Below are positions 1 to 6,436 of a DNA stretch of 7,513 nucleotides, piece by piece (position 1 is the stretch's first letter; the number at the start of each line of letters is the position of its first letter). The DNA lies in the NCBI GenBank assembly GCA_946886185.1, contig CAMPIC010000126.1:1-7513 (forward strand), given 5' to 3'. Both the position numbers and the translations under genes were made by a program. This DNA is from an uncultured bacterium. GTDB taxonomy: Bacteria; Eisenbacteria; RBG-16-71-46; CAIMUX01. Below the pieces are notes generated by a model. It worked only from the letters and a program-made list of their open reading frames with translations, was not told where the DNA came from and did not search any database.

Positions 1-121
1 GCCGTTCACACCCAGGACCACGACTCCTCCGGAGGTCGCCAAGCGGCAGTCGCGGAGCGCCGCTGCCGGCCCGGCGAAAGTCATTGGCGATGGTACGCCG
101 GTTCGCGGCAAGCGTCCGAGC
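1..121 (+). other. Open in-frame stretch upstream of the LOG-family gene
   Basis: The frame of the downstream gene has no stop codon from base 2 to base 121 and no ATG, GTG or TTG in this stretch. It would encode about 40 residues rich in Pro, Thr, Arg and Lys, running smoothly into the equally basic start of the annotated protein. About three quarters of its codons end in G or C. The other two forward frames are also open here, so this is weak evidence of coding. It is either an N-terminal extension whose start lies left of the window, or a GC-rich leader. Confidence 0.4.
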
Positions 122-1057
122 ATGGCTCCTCGCAAAGCGCGGATAGAGCCGCTTCCGCAGACGACACCGCACTTACCACCGGGAGATAGCGGCGCGGCGG
201 AGCGGCTCCGTCAAATCCTCGAGAGCGATTCGTACAAGCGAGCGGACCAGGACCTGAGCTTCCTCGGAAAAGGAGAAGTGCGCCACGTGCGCCTGCTTCT
301 CGACTACCTGAAGACCGAGCTGGGTCTGGCGCATCAGGGCATCGAGTCCACCATCGTGGTGTTCGGCGGGACCCGCATCGTGGAACCGCGGGTCGCTCAG
401 GAGCGGCTCCAGAGTCTGCGCGCGCAGCTCCGCAACGGCACGGACCCGGAGTTGGAACGGCGGATCGCGGTCGCGAAGCGCATCCTCGAGAAGTCCCATT
501 ACTACGACATCGCCCGCGAATTCTCGCATCTGGTGAGTCGAGACATGCAGGAGAAGTCGAAGTGCTGCCTCGTGATGGTGACGGGAGGTGGTCCCGGGAT
601 CATGGAGGCGGCCAACCGGGGCTCGTTCGACACGGGAGCGAAGTCGATCGGGCTCAACATCGTCCTTCCTATGGAGCAGTTCCCGAACCCCTACGTGACT
701 CCGGACCTGTGCTTCCTCTTCCACTATTTCGCGCTCCGCAAGATGCACTTCCTGAACCGGGCCAAGGCGCTGGTTTCGTTCCCCGGAGGTTATGGAACGT
801 TCGATGAGCTGTTCGAGACGCTCACCCTGATCCAGACCCAGACGATCGACCCGATCCCGGTGGTGCTGGTCGGCGAGAAGTTCTGGAAACGAGCGTTCGA
901 CGCGCGCTTCCTCGCGGAGGAAGGAGTGATCGATCGCGAGGATGTCGACCTGTTCACGTTCGCAGAAACCGCGGAAGAGATCTGGAGCTCGATCCGGCGA
1001 TGGTACGAGGCGCGCAAGCTGGATCTGTACGCTCCCACGCCCACCGATAGATTCTGA
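122..1057 (+). CDS. LOG-family protein (TIGR00730-like nucleotide 5'-monophosphate phosphoribohydrolase), long form
   Basis: This is a 311-aa Rossmann-fold protein of the LOG ("lysine decarboxylase-like") family. Characterised members cleave cytokinin-type or purine nucleoside 5'-monophosphates into base and ribose 5-phosphate; the substrate here is not known. The nucleotide-binding motif GGGPGIMEAAN is at residues 155-165 and the family signature PGGYGTFDE at 221-229. Arg206 (in ALRKMH) and Glu229 are 23 residues apart, as are the conserved Arg and Glu of short LOG enzymes. The first 45 residues are variable and basic; conservation begins near LSFLGKGEVRHVRL and GIESTIVVFGGTRI. At 311 aa it is well above the roughly 190 aa of plant-type LOG and matches the longer bacterial subgroup. 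No lysine decarboxylase activity should be inferred. The ATG at 122 is the first possible start in the window but has no visible Shine-Dalgarno site, and the frame is open further left, so the true start may be upstream. No signal peptide or membrane segment is seen, so it is probably cytoplasmic. Confidence 0.87.
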   Translation: MAPRKARIEPLPQTTPHLPPGDSGAAERLRQILESDSYKRADQDLSFLGKGEVRHVRLLLDYLKTELGLAHQGIESTIVVFGGTRIVEPRVAQERLQSLRAQLRNGTDPELERRIAVAKRILEKSHYYDIAREFSHLVSRDMQEKSKCCLVMVTGGGPGIMEAANRGSFDTGAKSIGLNIVLPMEQFPNPYVTPDLCFLFHYFALRKMHFLNRAKALVSFPGGYGTFDELFETLTLIQTQTIDPIPVVLVGEKFWKRAFDARFLAEEGVIDREDVDLFTFAETAEEIWSSIRRWYEARKLDLYAPTPTDRF

Positions 1058-1076
1058 CCCACCTTTAGGAGCCAGG

Positions 1077-1097
1077 CCCGGCGACTGCGTGTCGGGG
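1077..1097 (+). terminator. Possible hairpin after the LOG-family gene
   Basis: Twenty bases after the stop codon, CCC-GG-CGAC pairs with GTCGGGG around a TGCGT loop. This gives seven pairs with a two-base bulge. There is no T-rich tract after it, so it is not a classical intrinsic terminator. It could stabilise a 3' end or be chance in GC-rich DNA. Confidence 0.2.
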
Positions 1098-1156
1098 AAG
1101 TATCGTGGAGCGCTCTAGAGATCGCGTGCGCAGTTCGACAGAGGGTTTGAACCTCG

Positions 1157-1174
1157 GTCGTGGTGACGCACGAC
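1157..1174. repeat. Perfect 6-bp inverted repeat in the convergent spacer
   Basis: GTCGTG (1157-1162) and CACGAC (1169-1174) are perfect inverted arms around a 6-base loop. It lies midway between the two convergent genes and works equally on both strands. It has no T-run on either side. A role in bidirectional transcription stop is possible but unproven. Confidence 0.3.
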
Positions 1175-1198
1175 ATGAGAAGCGCGTTGCTCCACGAT

Positions 1199-1226
1199 GG
1201 TGCGCAGGTACCTTTTGGTCTGCACC
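1199..1226 (-). terminator. Possible bulged hairpin just after the kinase gene
   Basis: The arms GGTG-CAG-ACC and GGT-CTG-CACC form ten pairs with two 2-base bulges on the left arm and a four-base T loop (A loop on the - strand). It begins 7 bases past the kinase stop codon, where a terminator would be expected. It lacks a downstream T-tract on the - strand, so the call is tentative. Confidence 0.25.
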
Positions 1227-1233
1227 TGCCGGA

Positions 1234-4200
1234 TCAGAATGTTGAGCGTCGGGATGAGGAGACGACGTCGATCGCCGCGCGGATGCGCGCGATCGGACTC
1301 TCGAGCGCTTCTCCTCGGTCCCAGGCAGCCACCGCTTCCTCGGCAGAGACGGCGGCGCGTGCTCGGGAGAGGGACTCCAAACAATCGGCGCGGAAGCGGG
1401 CTGCTCGATGTGGATTCTCCTCGGCGAGGCGATGGCCGCACGCGATGATCTCGATCGCGACCTCCGGTTGCTCCGTGAGGAGCATGGCGCGCGCCAGCGA
1501 TCGGATCAGCTCGCCCAGGAGTCGGAACTGGACGTCATTTCCCGCGTAGGCGGCTGCTTCACGGATCCGACCGAGCGCGGCGTCGAGCTTGCTCTCATCG
1601 AGATCGATGTTGGCCAGCTCAATGAGCGTGATCGCGCAGGAGTGCGGATCGGCGATCGGTCTACGAATCTCCATCGCTTCGGTCAGCAATCTGCGCGCCT
1701 CGTCCGGTTTCCCCAGAAGGCGCGCGTAGCTGCCCATGTTATGGAGCGCGACCGCGAGTCCCACTGCATCTCCGAGACGCCGCGCGATCGGGACCACGTC
1801 AGCCGATCGCTGCATCGCTCCCGCCAAGTCCCCGGTCTCCGCGAGCTGGGAGATGAGATTGGTGAGGGCGCGTGCTTCCCCGATCGGGTCCTGCTGCCGG
1901 CGGTGCAGATCGATGGCTCGCTCCAGATACGAGATCGCGCTGGCGGGATCGCCCAAACGCCCCGCTTGCACACCGAGATGGGTGTAACAGGAGGCGATGA
2001 TTCGTTTCGGCGCGGCGTCGCCCAGCTCTTGCGCAATCTCGAGCGCCTCCTCGAAGCAGGCGCGAGCCAAATCGTGCTCCTCGATGTTGCTCGCGAGGCG
2101 CCCGGACGCGAGAAGTGCGCGCGGCAGCAGTGGTCTCGCGGCGGGCACGGCGCGCCCTTTGTCGATGAACTGCCGGAGCGCAGCGAACCCCGATCTCCAA
2201 TGAGGTCGATACTCCCAGTATCGCGATAGCGAGCTCGTCAGCCGAAGCCCGGGGAGAGGATCGTCATCGCGCGCGCAGGTAGCCAGCGCCAGATCTGTGT
2301 TGAGCCGCTCCCAATCCAGGAGAGTCAGGATCTGCGCCGTGCGGGACGACGCGAACACCGCTTCCTCGACGAGCTGGAGATAGAAGTCGCGGTGCTTTCG
2401 TCGCAGCGCCTCGGCTTCCCCGGACTCCGAGAGCTGGCGAGCGGCATATTCGCGCACCGTTTCCAGCATGCGATAACGGTGCTTGCCGGAATCCGAATCG
2501 GTATCCGCTTCGACCAGGGAATGGTCCATGAGCGCGTCGAGGAGGTCGACCACGTCCCATGACGGAAGCGTCTCATCCGCGCAGATCGTCTCCGATGCCG
2601 ACAGCGACCAGGACTCCGGAAAGACCGCGAGCCGCCGGAACAGCAACCGTTCCCGGTCGGAAAGCAGCTCGTAGCTATGGTCCATGGAAAGTCCGAGGGT
2701 CTGGTGGCGCGGCGTGATGGTCGGGTTTCGCTGCGCGAGGAGGGTGAATCGATCGCGCAGCCGCGAGGCGATTTCCGAAAGCGGAAGGGAGCGCGTGCGC
2801 ACCGCGGCAAGCTCGATCGCCAGCGGAAGCCCATCCAGATGGCGGCAGATGTCCGCGACGGCGGCCCGGCTCGCGGCATTGAACGCGAGATCGGGCCGCA
2901 CCTCCGCGGATCGCTGGATGAACAGCTCGACCGCGGGACTGGCCGCGCCGGCAGGATCGACTGCTAGCGGCGGAACCGGCACGAGCCGTTCGCCTGGGAT
3001 GCCCAGCGAGTGGCGGCTGGTCGCCAGGATCACGATGGAGGGCGCCGCGTTCAGGACATCGAACGCCAGTGCCGCCACCTCTCGAAGGAGATGCTCCACG
3101 CTGTCCAGCACCAGAAGCGCGTGCATCGGCTTGAGCCGCGCGATGATGGTTTCTCGGAGCTCCTCACGTGGTCGCTCCCCGACATCCAAGAGCTTGGCCA
3201 GCTCCGAGATCAAGTGCGCCGCGGAGGTGAGAGGCGCAGCCGCGGCGAACCAGACTCCGTCGGTGAATTCGCCACTGGCGGCGTTGGCCGCTTCGATTGC
3301 GAGGCGAGTCTTTCCCGCGCCCCCCACACCCTTGAGCGTGATGAGACCCCCACGCGCGATCGCCTCTCGGATCTGCGCGAGCTCGGCCGCGCGTCCGACG
3401 AAACTGGAGAGAGGTCGCGGCAAATTGGAAGAGGCGTCCCTGTCGAGAATCCGGCCCGGATGGCGCGAGCCGCGCGGCGCGAGCGGTTTCTCGAGGATCG
3501 AGATCGCACTCTCCATCGCGATGTCCCGAAGGAGCGGCTCTTTGCGCAGGCAATGTTGGAGCAGCTCGCGAACAGGCTCCGGCAGATCCGGGGGCAGCAA
3601 GCCGTAATCGGGCTCTTCCTCGAGTGTGCGGAGGAGCACCTCGCCGAGGTCGTCGCCCGGAAACGGCGGGCTCCCCGCGAGCGCGTGAAAGAGCAGGCAT
3701 CCGAACGACCAGAGATCGGTCCGGTAGTCGGCCTTTTCCGCGCGGATCAGCTCGGGGCTCATATAGCCTGGGGTTCCCATCCGTTGACCCGGAAGCGTGG
3801 TGGGCCGGTCGTCGTTTCGCTCCCCCGATTCCATGACGAGCGTGGAAAGGCCGAAGTCGAGCACTTTCACCAGGCCGCCGTCGGTGACGCAGATGTTGCC
3901 TGGGCTGAGATCGCGATGCACGATCCTCCGGCGGTGGATCGCCGCCAGCGCGCTCGCGATCTGGCGAAAGAGAATCAGCACTTCGCGCAGCGGAAGCGGT
4001 CTCGCGCGAAACGCCTGTCCAAGGGTGGGTCCGTTGACCAGCTCCAGGGTGAAGAAGGTGCGATCGCCCGCGGTTTCCAGAGAGTAAACGGTGGCCAGAT
4101 TCGGATGGTTCACCGACGCGAGCAAGCGAGCTTCCTGGCGCAGCCGATCGGGGGAGAGGTGCGACGTCAGCTCGCGCGAGACCACCTTGATCGCGATCTT

Positions 4201-4476
4201 GCGGTCGAGTTCCGGATCGATCGCGAGGTAGACGGCGCTCATCCCGCCCCGACCCAGCATCTGCAGGATGGGATAGCGCCCGATCGAATCGGGCAGCGCG
4301 TCGGAAACGTCGAGACGGAGACGGTCGGCATGCGCATCGTGGATCCGAAGAAGGGAGCGCAGCTCCGCCTCGAGCTCCTCGTTGCGGGCGCACCGCCCGC
4401 GCAGGAAATCTTCCCGCTCTGTCGGCGGGAGCGAGAGCAACTGAGCGAGGAGTTCGTCCCGGTCTCGCGAGCTCAC
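1234..4476 (-). CDS. Serine/threonine protein kinase fused to STAND ATPase and TPR repeats
   Basis: This is a 1080-aa, apparently soluble, three-part signalling protein; residues are numbered from the GTG start. Residues 1-60 are the acidic/Leu-rich lead (SLPPTEREDFL) seen in kinases that accompany TIGR02999 sigma factors. The kinase domain (about 68-330) is complete: Gly loop LGRGGMSAVYLA 74-85, Lys97 in IAIKVV, Glu115, HRD 187-189, DFG 207-209, GTPGYMSPE 234-242 and Asp254 in DLWSFG. The catalytic loop reads HRDLSPGN, with Ser191 in place of the usual Lys. A COG3903-like STAND NTPase follows: FVGR 359-362, Walker A GVGGAGKTR 383-391 (Lys389), Walker B LLVLDSVEHL 454-463, ILATSR 483-488 and GLPLAIELAA 549-558, then a winged-helix-like stretch at about 599-632. 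About six TPR units of roughly 40 residues fill 783-1018. There is no membrane segment and no DNA-binding output domain. GTG 4476 is preferred over an in-frame TTG at 4542, because it overlaps the sigma stop codon as GTGA and has AAGGAG upstream. Substrates are unknown; the adjacent sigma factor is the obvious candidate. Confidence 0.9.
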   Translation of the reverse strand: MSSRDRDELLAQLLSLPPTEREDFLRGRCARNEELEAELRSLLRIHDAHADRLRLDVSDALPDSIGRYPILQMLGRGGMSAVYLAIDPELDRKIAIKVVSRELTSHLSPDRLRQEARLLASVNHPNLATVYSLETAGDRTFFTLELVNGPTLGQAFRARPLPLREVLILFRQIASALAAIHRRRIVHRDLSPGNICVTDGGLVKVLDFGLSTLVMESGERNDDRPTTLPGQRMGTPGYMSPELIRAEKADYRTDLWSFGCLLFHALAGSPPFPGDDLGEVLLRTLEEEPDYGLLPPDLPEPVRELLQHCLRKEPLLRDIAMESAISILEKPLAPRGSRHPGRILDRDASSNLPRPLSSFVGRAAELAQIREAIARGGLITLKGVGGAGKTRLAIEAANAASGEFTDGVWFAAAAPLTSAAHLISELAKLLDVGERPREELRETIIARLKPMHALLVLDSVEHLLREVAALAFDVLNAAPSIVILATSRHSLGIPGERLVPVPPLAVDPAGAASPAVELFIQRSAEVRPDLAFNAASRAAVADICRHLDGLPLAIELAAVRTRSLPLSEIASRLRDRFTLLAQRNPTITPRHQTLGLSMDHSYELLSDRERLLFRRLAVFPESWSLSASETICADETLPSWDVVDLLDALMDHSLVEADTDSDSGKHRYRMLETVREYAARQLSESGEAEALRRKHRDFYLQLVEEAVFASSRTAQILTLLDWERLNTDLALATCARDDDPLPGLRLTSSLSRYWEYRPHWRSGFAALRQFIDKGRAVPAARPLLPRALLASGRLASNIEEHDLARACFEEALEIAQELGDAAPKRIIASCYTHLGVQAGRLGDPASAISYLERAIDLHRRQQDPIGEARALTNLISQLAETGDLAGAMQRSADVVPIARRLGDAVGLAVALHNMGSYARLLGKPDEARRLLTEAMEIRRPIADPHSCAITLIELANIDLDESKLDAALGRIREAAAYAGNDVQFRLLGELIRSLARAMLLTEQPEVAIEIIACGHRLAEENPHRAARFRADCLESLSRARAAVSAEEAVAAWDRGEALESPIARIRAAIDVVSSSRRSTF

Positions 4477-5024
4477 GCCGGGGGGGTCTCCTTCTCTTGC
4501 CTCTCCATCTGGCGTAGCAGCCAGAGACGGGCGAAAGTCCAATCCCGTTCCACCGTTCGCCGCGTCACCGCGAGAGTCTCCGCCACTTCCGGCACCGTCA
4601 TCCCGCCGAAGTAGAGCAAGTCGACCACCTGCGCCTTGCGGGGCTCGGTCGCGCGGAGCAGCTCGAGCGCGCGCTCCAGCTGCAGGATGTCGATCGCGTC
4701 GCGCGCCGCCTCCGCCGGATTCGCCTCGGCAGCGCCGAGGGTGACGCGAACGGCGCCGCCCCCTCGCTTTTCGCGATTGTGCCCGCGGGCATGGTCGATC
4801 AGGACGTTGCGCATGGCGCGGGCGGCGATCGCGCGGATGTGGGCTTCGTCTTTCTCTCCGAGCTTCGCGTTGTTCTGGAGGCGCAGGTACGCTTCGTGGA
4901 CGAGCGCGGTCGGCTGGAGGGTGTGATTGGTCCGCTCATCCCGCATGTAGCGGCGAGCGATCTCGTGAAGCTCGGTATAGAACAGCGGGTAACAGGGGTC
5001 TGTTTCGTGCTCGTGGCGGCTCAT
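4473..5024 (-). CDS. ECF RNA polymerase sigma factor, TIGR02999 / Sigma70_ECF type
   Basis: This 183-aa protein has the two-domain layout of an ECF sigma factor. Region 2 (about 11-81) contains LHEIARRYMRDE, LQPTALVHEAYLRL and AIAARAMRNVLIDHAR. Region 4 (about 113-171) contains a helix-turn-helix, GMTVPEVAETLAVTRRTVER, for -35 recognition. The PTALVHEAYLRL stretch is diagnostic of the TIGR02999 family. Typical ECF factors have an acidic DAED-like motif just before LVxE, whereas here it is Gln-Pro-Thr39-Ala. The ATG at 5024 has a strong GGAGG six bases upstream; the frame stays open upstream to a GTG at 5330, but that extension is Arg/Ser-rich and unlike the family. The gene ends inside the kinase start as GTGA, so the two are probably one translationally coupled operon. 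No anti-sigma gene is present, which points to the kinase as the likely partner. Its target promoters cannot be read from this window. Confidence 0.92.
   Translation of the reverse strand: MSRHEHETDPCYPLFYTELHEIARRYMRDERTNHTLQPTALVHEAYLRLQNNAKLGEKDEAHIRAIAARAMRNVLIDHARGHNREKRGGGAVRVTLGAAEANPAEAARDAIDILQLERALELLRATEPRKAQVVDLLYFGGMTVPEVAETLAVTRRTVERDWTFARLWLLRQMERQEKETPPA
4488..4493 (-). promoter_or_regulatory. Shine-Dalgarno site for the kinase GTG start
   Basis: AAGGAG on the - strand lies inside the last codons of the sigma gene, 11 bases before the kinase GTG at 4476. The spacing is somewhat long. Together with the GTGA overlap it supports translational coupling and the GTG start. A run of seven C residues (4486-4480 on the - strand) fills the spacer. 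Confidence 0.55.
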
Positions 5025-5030
5025 GACGTT

Positions 5031-5035
5031 CCTCC
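5031..5035 (-). promoter_or_regulatory. Shine-Dalgarno site deciding the sigma factor start
   Basis: GGAGG on the - strand, six bases before the ATG at 5024, is the best ribosome-binding match in this region. It fixes the sigma start at the short 183-aa form. Confidence 0.8.
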
Positions 5036-5082
5036 GGGTCTCGGCGAGCCCGCAGGCCTTGTCAGCTCGCGTGGGATACGGC

Positions 5083-5099
5083 TCCGAGCTCGTCCGAGC
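5083..5099. repeat. Direct repeat TCCGAGC spaced by one helical turn
   Basis: TCCGAGC occurs at 5083-5089 and again at 5093-5099, a 10-bp period, with the palindrome CGAGCTCG across the junction. It lies in the presumed leader of the sigma/kinase transcript. The spacing suits a protein bound on one face of the DNA, but the repeat is short and GC-rich, so chance is possible. Confidence 0.3.
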
Positions 5100-5106
5100 G
5101 CCCTCC

Positions 5107-5135
5107 ATGATGCACGCGCGCGGAACTCGGGGCAA
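5107..5135 (-). promoter_or_regulatory. Putative housekeeping-type promoter for the sigma/kinase operon
   Basis: On the - strand, TTGCCC (5135-5130) and CATCAT (5112-5107) each match the sigma-70 consensus at four of six positions and are separated by exactly 17 bases. Transcription would start near 5100, leaving a leader of about 75 bases before the sigma ATG. It was found by eye only. Confidence 0.3.
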
Positions 5136-5250
5136 CCGGCGCCGCTCGAGGGACGCGAAACTCTGACTTGTGCGGAACGGGCTCGCCCGATAGCCTCTAC
5201 TCCTCGAGTGCCCGGTTCCACACCGGAAGCTTGAAGCAGCCTCTCCAATC

Positions 5251-5289
5251 CGGCCGCTTCGACCCGAAATCCCTGAAACGCTGCGGCCG
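5251..5289. repeat. Inverted repeat CGGCCGC-N25-GCGGCCG in the carA leader
   Basis: The 7-bp arms (5251-5257 and 5283-5289) are perfectly complementary. A small inner hairpin, TTCG-ACC-CGAA, sits at 5258-5268. The downstream arm ends 13 bases before the Shine-Dalgarno region of carA. It could be an operator dyad or an mRNA hairpin that affects carA translation. There is no following T-run, so it does not look like an intrinsic attenuator. Confidence 0.4.
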
Positions 5290-5311
5290 AGGGGCCCGAC
5301 TGGGGAGGAAC

Positions 5312-6436
5312 ATGCGTGCTCTGCTCGCACTCGAGGATGGATCCATCTTCATCGGTCAGGCGTTCGGCTCGCCCGAGCCTTGCGGCGGCGAAGTGGTGTT
5401 CAACACCGCCATGACCGGATACCAGGAGGTGTTGAGCGATCCATCGTATTTCGGTCAGATCGTGGTGTTCACGACGGCGCACGTCGGCAACTACGGCATT
5501 CACGCCGGCGAATCGGAATCGCTCGGCCCCGCTGCGGTGGGCGCGGTGACGCGCGAGGTCTGCGCCGCTCCCCGCCATCCCGCTTCCCTGGAGTCGCTCC
5601 CGAGTTGGCTCGCCCGCCACGACCGTTTCGGTCTCACCGGGGTCGATACGCGCAAGCTCACGCTGCTCCTGCGGGCGAAGGGAAACCTCCGCGGATGGAT
5701 GACGACGAGCGCGAATGCAGATGAGGCGGTCGAAAGAGCGCGCGAGCTTCCTCCGATGCGGGAGGTCCCGGCCGTGCCGTCCGTGAGCACGAATGAACCG
5801 TATGTATGGAGCTCGCGAGGTCGCGCTACCTTCGATGCCGCTTCCCACCGGACTCCACGCCGGCCGCGGGTGGTGGTCTTCGACTATGGAGTGAAGTACA
5901 ACATCCTGAGGGAGCTGGAGCAGCGCGGATGTGAAGTAGTGGTAGTTCCGGCGAGCTCCGGTTCGGACCTCATCGACTCGCTCGCGCCGGACGGTGTTCT
6001 GCTCTCGAACGGTCCGGGAGATCCGGAAAGCCTCGCCGAAGCGGTGCCGGTGGTGCGTCGGATGCTGGAGCGGTATCCGACTCTCGCGATCTGTCTCGGT
6101 CACCAGCTGGTCGGAATGGCGCTCGGCTGCCGGATCGTCAGGCTTCCGTTCGGCCATCACGGCGCGAACCATCCGGTGAAGAACCTGGAGACCGAACAGG
6201 TCGCGATCACCTCGCAAAATCACAACTACGCGATCGCGAGCGACGCGCTGCCCGCCGGCATCGAGGTCACGCATATCAACCTGAACGATGGGACGGTGCA
6301 AGGTCTGCGGCACCGGCAGTACCGCCTCTGGAGCCTCCAGTTTCACCCGGAGGCTTCGCCGGGACCGCACGATGCGCGCGAAGTGTTCGATCGATTCGTG
6401 ACCACGGTGGGTGGACGGGGCGCGCCTCCGGCCTAG
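5312..6436 (+). CDS. carA: Carbamoyl-phosphate synthetase small subunit (glutaminase)
   Basis: CarA hydrolyses glutamine and passes ammonia to CarB, giving carbamoyl phosphate for pyrimidine and arginine synthesis. The 374-aa product is close to the 382 aa of E. coli CarA. The N-terminal CarA domain shows GGEVVFNTAMTGYQEVL and SYFGQIVVF, then NYGI and LTGVDTRKLT. The class I glutamine amidotransferase domain has SNGPGDPESL, the nucleophile elbow ICLGHQLVG with Cys261, HHGANHPVKN, QNHNYAI and FHPEASPGPHDA with His345 and Glu347. These match Cys269, His353 and Glu355 of E. coli at a constant offset of 8, so the triad is intact. ATG 5312 is chosen because the family begins at this point and GGGAGGAA lies just upstream (spacing short, about three bases from GGAGG); the frame is open further upstream to a GTG-free, unlike-family stretch. 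It is followed after 48 bases by carB on the same strand and is divergent from the sigma gene. Confidence 0.97.
   Translation: MRALLALEDGSIFIGQAFGSPEPCGGEVVFNTAMTGYQEVLSDPSYFGQIVVFTTAHVGNYGIHAGESESLGPAAVGAVTREVCAAPRHPASLESLPSWLARHDRFGLTGVDTRKLTLLLRAKGNLRGWMTTSANADEAVERARELPPMREVPAVPSVSTNEPYVWSSRGRATFDAASHRTPRRPRVVVFDYGVKYNILRELEQRGCEVVVVPASSGSDLIDSLAPDGVLLSNGPGDPESLAEAVPVVRRMLERYPTLAICLGHQLVGMALGCRIVRLPFGHHGANHPVKNLETEQVAITSQNHNYAIASDALPAGIEVTHINLNDGTVQGLRHRQYRLWSLQFHPEASPGPHDAREVFDRFVTTVGGRGAPPA

Larger units (their letters stand above)
5025..5311. other. Divergent spacer between the sigma gene and carA
   Basis: These 287 bp must carry the promoters of both the sigma/kinase operon and carAB. 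Coding frames run through it only because of high GC. I see one plausible promoter on the - strand, a 10-bp-spaced direct repeat and an inverted repeat next to carA, each listed separately. No convincing -35/-10 pair is visible for carA, and I recognise no pyrimidine-responsive attenuator with a T-tract. Confidence 0.7.

Noticed and set aside
1141..1155. tRNA T-arm-like sequence GAGGTTCAAACCCTC on the - strand
   Set aside because: The loop resembles a T-loop, but only four pairs form in the stem, and no matching acceptor, D-arm or anticodon arm is found at tRNA distances.
1115..1441. 108-codon frame on the - strand overlapping the kinase 3' end and the spacer
   Set aside because: Most of it is an out-of-frame copy of the kinase C-terminus, and the spacer part has no recognisable motif or ribosome-binding site.
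4474..4542. Longer kinase start at the TTG at 4542
   Set aside because: It would overlap the sigma gene by 70 bases, uses a rare start codon and adds residues unlike the family; the GTG at 4476 with GTGA overlap fits better.
3010..4614. 534-codon open frame on the + strand, opposite the kinase gene
   Set aside because: It is antisense to conserved kinase and ATPase motifs, its translation is low-complexity Arg/Glu/Asp-rich, and it resembles no family. Long antisense frames are expected in GC-rich genes.
5168..5196. TTGTGC-N17-TAGCCT as a carA promoter on the + strand
   Set aside because: Each box matches the consensus at only three of six positions, which is expected by chance in this spacer.
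5122..5219. Three GGAAC motifs (two on +, one on -) that resemble ECF -35 elements
   Set aside because: None has a CGTC-like -10 element at 16-17 bases downstream, and this family's promoter motif is not known to me, so autoregulation cannot be supported.
5021..6370. 449-codon open frame on the - strand, opposite carA
   Set aside because: It is a shadow of carA; the sense strand has all glutaminase motifs and the antisense translation has none.
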